Assembly: GCA_001770785.1 (NCBI GenBank) | Contig: MERZ01000038.1 | Span: 1-8,613, forward strand | Length of the DNA stretch: 8,613 nt | From: Burkholderiales bacterium RIFCSPHIGHO2_12_FULL_61_11 | GTDB taxonomy: Bacteria; Pseudomonadota; Gammaproteobacteria; Burkholderiales; Burkholderiaceae_C | Direction: 5' to 3' | Shown here: positions 7,350 through 8,613 of the stretch, piece by piece | How the letters are laid out: the number at the start of each line of letters is the position of its first letter | Numbering within the stretch: position 1 is the first letter of the stretch | Made by a program: the position numbers and the translations under genes | The notes under the pieces: generated by a model | Databases searched by the model: none | Seen by the model: only the letters and a program-made list of their open reading frames with translations | Told to the model about the DNA's origin: nothing

Positions 7350-7356
7350 TCCTTCT
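7350..7356 (-). promoter_or_regulatory. Shine-Dalgarno sequence supporting the ATC start of infC
   Basis: AGAAGGA on the minus strand stands 8 nt before the ATC codon at 7339-7341. No ATG, GTG or TTG in the infC frame lies at a suitable distance, and an in-frame stop (TGA, 7357-7359) lies directly upstream, so the true start must be downstream of it. Confidence 0.65.
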
Positions 7357-7359
7357 TCA

Positions 7360-7420
7360 AAATTTGCTATAAAAGCTATAGCTGCTTACGCCCGTCGCAA
7401 GAAGACGAAAAACCAAATTT
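7360..7420 (+). repeat. Intergenic element with inverted ends, containing repeat copy 2
   Basis: AAATTTG (7360-7366) and CAAATTT (7414-7420) form inverted ends around a 61-bp segment in the thrS-infC gap. Inside it, 7366-7388 matches 17 of 23 bases with the element at 5904-5926 in the opposite orientation. It contains the palindrome AGCTATAGCT (7374-7383). A CAAATTTA copy follows again at 7426-7433. Similar intergenic palindromes with a GCTAT...ATAGCTGCT core are, in my memory, frequent in Comamonadaceae genomes. Confidence 0.5.
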
Positions 7421-7452
7421 ATCAACAAATTTACTGGGAAATTCGTCAGCGA

Positions 7453-8613
7453 TCAGGCTTTTTGTGCGATGTCCGAGGCAATTTGCCGGGCAAATGCTTC
7501 AAGGGACATCACTCCAAGATCTTTGTTACCCCGGGCGCGCACTGAGACGGCTCCGACAGCCTTTTCCTTGTCGCCAACGACAAGAATGTAAGGCTGCTTT
7601 TGCAGCGAGTGCTCGCGTATTTTATACGTAATTTTCTCATTACGCAGATCCAGGTTGACCCTAAGCCCTTGATTTCGCAGCATTTTGGCAACTTCCCGGG
7701 CGTAATCAGCCTGAGAATCGGTGATGTTGAGCACTGAAACCTGCTCGGGGGCCAGCCAGGTCGGCAACGCGCCGGCGTGTTCCTCGATCAGGATGCCGAT
7801 GAATCGCTCCAGGCTGCCCACGATGGCCCGGTGCAGCATGACGGGACGGTGGCGAGCGCCATCTTCGCCCACATACTCGGCATCCAGACGCTCGGGCATC
7901 GAAAAGTCGACTTGTATGGTGCCGCACTGCCACTGCCGGCCAATGGCATCTTTAAGCGTGTACTCGATCTTCGGGCCGTAGAACGCACCCTCACCCGGAG
8001 TAATTTCGAACTCGCAGCCTGACGCGCGCAGGCATTCAATCAGAGCGCTCTCCGCCTTGTCCCAGCTCTCATCGGAACCAATGCGCGCTTCGGGGCGCGT
8101 GGCCACCTTGTAAATGATGTTTTTAAAGCCAAAGTCGGTATAGACGTTTTGCAGCAGGGTCGTGTAATCGATGCACTCCTTGAGAATTTGCTCTTCGGTG
8201 CAAAAAATGTGGCCGTCGTCCTGCGTAAAACCGCGAACGCGCATGATGCCGTGCAGGCCGCCCGTAGGTTCGTTGCGGTGGCATTGGCCGAATTCACCGT
8301 AACGCAGAGGCAAATCGCGGTAGCTCTTGATGCCCTGCTTGAAGATCAGGATGTGGCCGGGGCAGTTCATCGGCTTGAGCGCAAACTCGCGTTTCTCGCT
8401 TTCGGTCGTGAACATGTTGTCGCGGTATTTGTCCCAGTGGCCGGTTTTCTCCCACAGGGTCTTGTCCAGCAGTTGCGGACCCTTGACTTCCTGGTAGCCG
8501 TTGTTCTGGTAGACCCTGCGCATGTATTGCTCAACGCCCTGCCAGAGCGTCCAGCCCTTTGGATGCCAGAACACGAGACCAGGCGCGTGATCATCGATGT
8601 GGAACAAGTCCAG
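7453..8613 (-). CDS. thrS: Threonyl-tRNA synthetase, C-terminal 386 residues (5' end outside window)
   Basis: This class II enzyme charges tRNA-Thr. The frame is open to the window edge ([21 protein letters not shown] at the start), so the N-terminal TGS and editing domains, about 250 residues, lie outside. The catalytic core is complete from motif 1 on. The three zinc ligands that recognise threonine are present: Cys84 of the fragment in MNCPGHI, His135 in QDDGHIF and His261 in MLHRAIVGS. Their spacing, 51 and 126 residues, equals that of E. coli Cys334, His385 and His511. Motif 2 contains [20 protein letters not shown], and motif 3 lies in [11 protein letters not shown]. The anticodon-binding domain occupies about the last 100 residues, with [20 protein letters not shown] and YILVVGDKE. 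thrS upstream of infC is the standard order, and in many bacteria the infC operon is transcribed through thrS. Nothing suggests damage. Confidence 0.98.
   Translation of the reverse strand: MDLFHIDDHAPGLVFWHPKGWTLWQGVEQYMRRVYQNNGYQEVKGPQLLDKTLWEKTGHWDKYRDNMFTTESEKREFALKPMNCPGHILIFKQGIKSYRDLPLRYGEFGQCHRNEPTGGLHGIMRVRGFTQDDGHIFCTEEQILKECIDYTTLLQNVYTDFGFKNIIYKVATRPEARIGSDESWDKAESALIECLRASGCEFEITPGEGAFYGPKIEYTLKDAIGRQWQCGTIQVDFSMPERLDAEYVGEDGARHRPVMLHRAIVGSLERFIGILIEEHAGALPTWLAPEQVSVLNITDSQADYAREVAKMLRNQGLRVNLDLRNEKITYKIREHSLQKQPYILVVGDKEKAVGAVSVRARGNKDLGVMSLEAFARQIASDIAQKA

Noticed and set aside
7421..7433. Possible IHF site (TATCAA-N4-TT) before infC
   Set aside because: The last base of the consensus WATCAA-N4-TTR does not match, and one near-match in 8.6 kb is expected by chance.

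Overview
The window looks like a chromosomal segment of a beta-proteobacterium of the Burkholderiales, probably Comamonadaceae (Rhodoferax/Polaromonas/Acidovorax-like). The evidence is the gene order thrS-infC-rpmI-rplT-pheS-pheT-ihfA-merR-tRNA-Pro, the protein sequences themselves, and small GCTAT...ATAGC palindromes between genes of a kind I associate with that family. The genus is a guess. Every supported gene lies on the minus strand, so transcription runs from position 8613 towards position 1.

From high to low coordinates: the C-terminal 386 residues of threonyl-tRNA synthetase (thrS, cut by the window end), translation initiation factor 3 (infC), ribosomal proteins L35 (rpmI) and L20 (rplT), then an intrinsic terminator. 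Next come both subunits of phenylalanyl-tRNA synthetase (pheS, pheT), IHF alpha (ihfA), a small MerR-type regulator and tRNA-Pro(GGG), followed by a second intrinsic terminator. This is a translation and nucleoid-protein cluster with two main transcription units: thrS-infC-rpmI-rplT, and pheS-pheT-ihfA-merR with the tRNA, which also has its own promoter.

Beyond the 3' end of tRNA-Pro (below position 1138) the character changes to mobile-element debris. There is a stretch with several GGGGGTAC-type repeats, then the N-terminal two thirds or less of a P4-type tyrosine integrase. It is cut off before its catalytic domain and fused directly to an internal piece of an IS5-family transposase, which runs off the window. 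This looks like the decayed edge of a genomic island that entered at the tRNA gene.

I found no CRISPR array, defence system or clearly novel gene system. The items most worth checking are in the regulatory layer: an infC start codon that appears to be ATC, a 212-bp rpmI leader with mutually exclusive hairpins, a dispersed palindromic repeat in two intergenic gaps, a phenylalanine-containing mini-ORF lying across the terminator before pheS, and the integrase/transposase junction.
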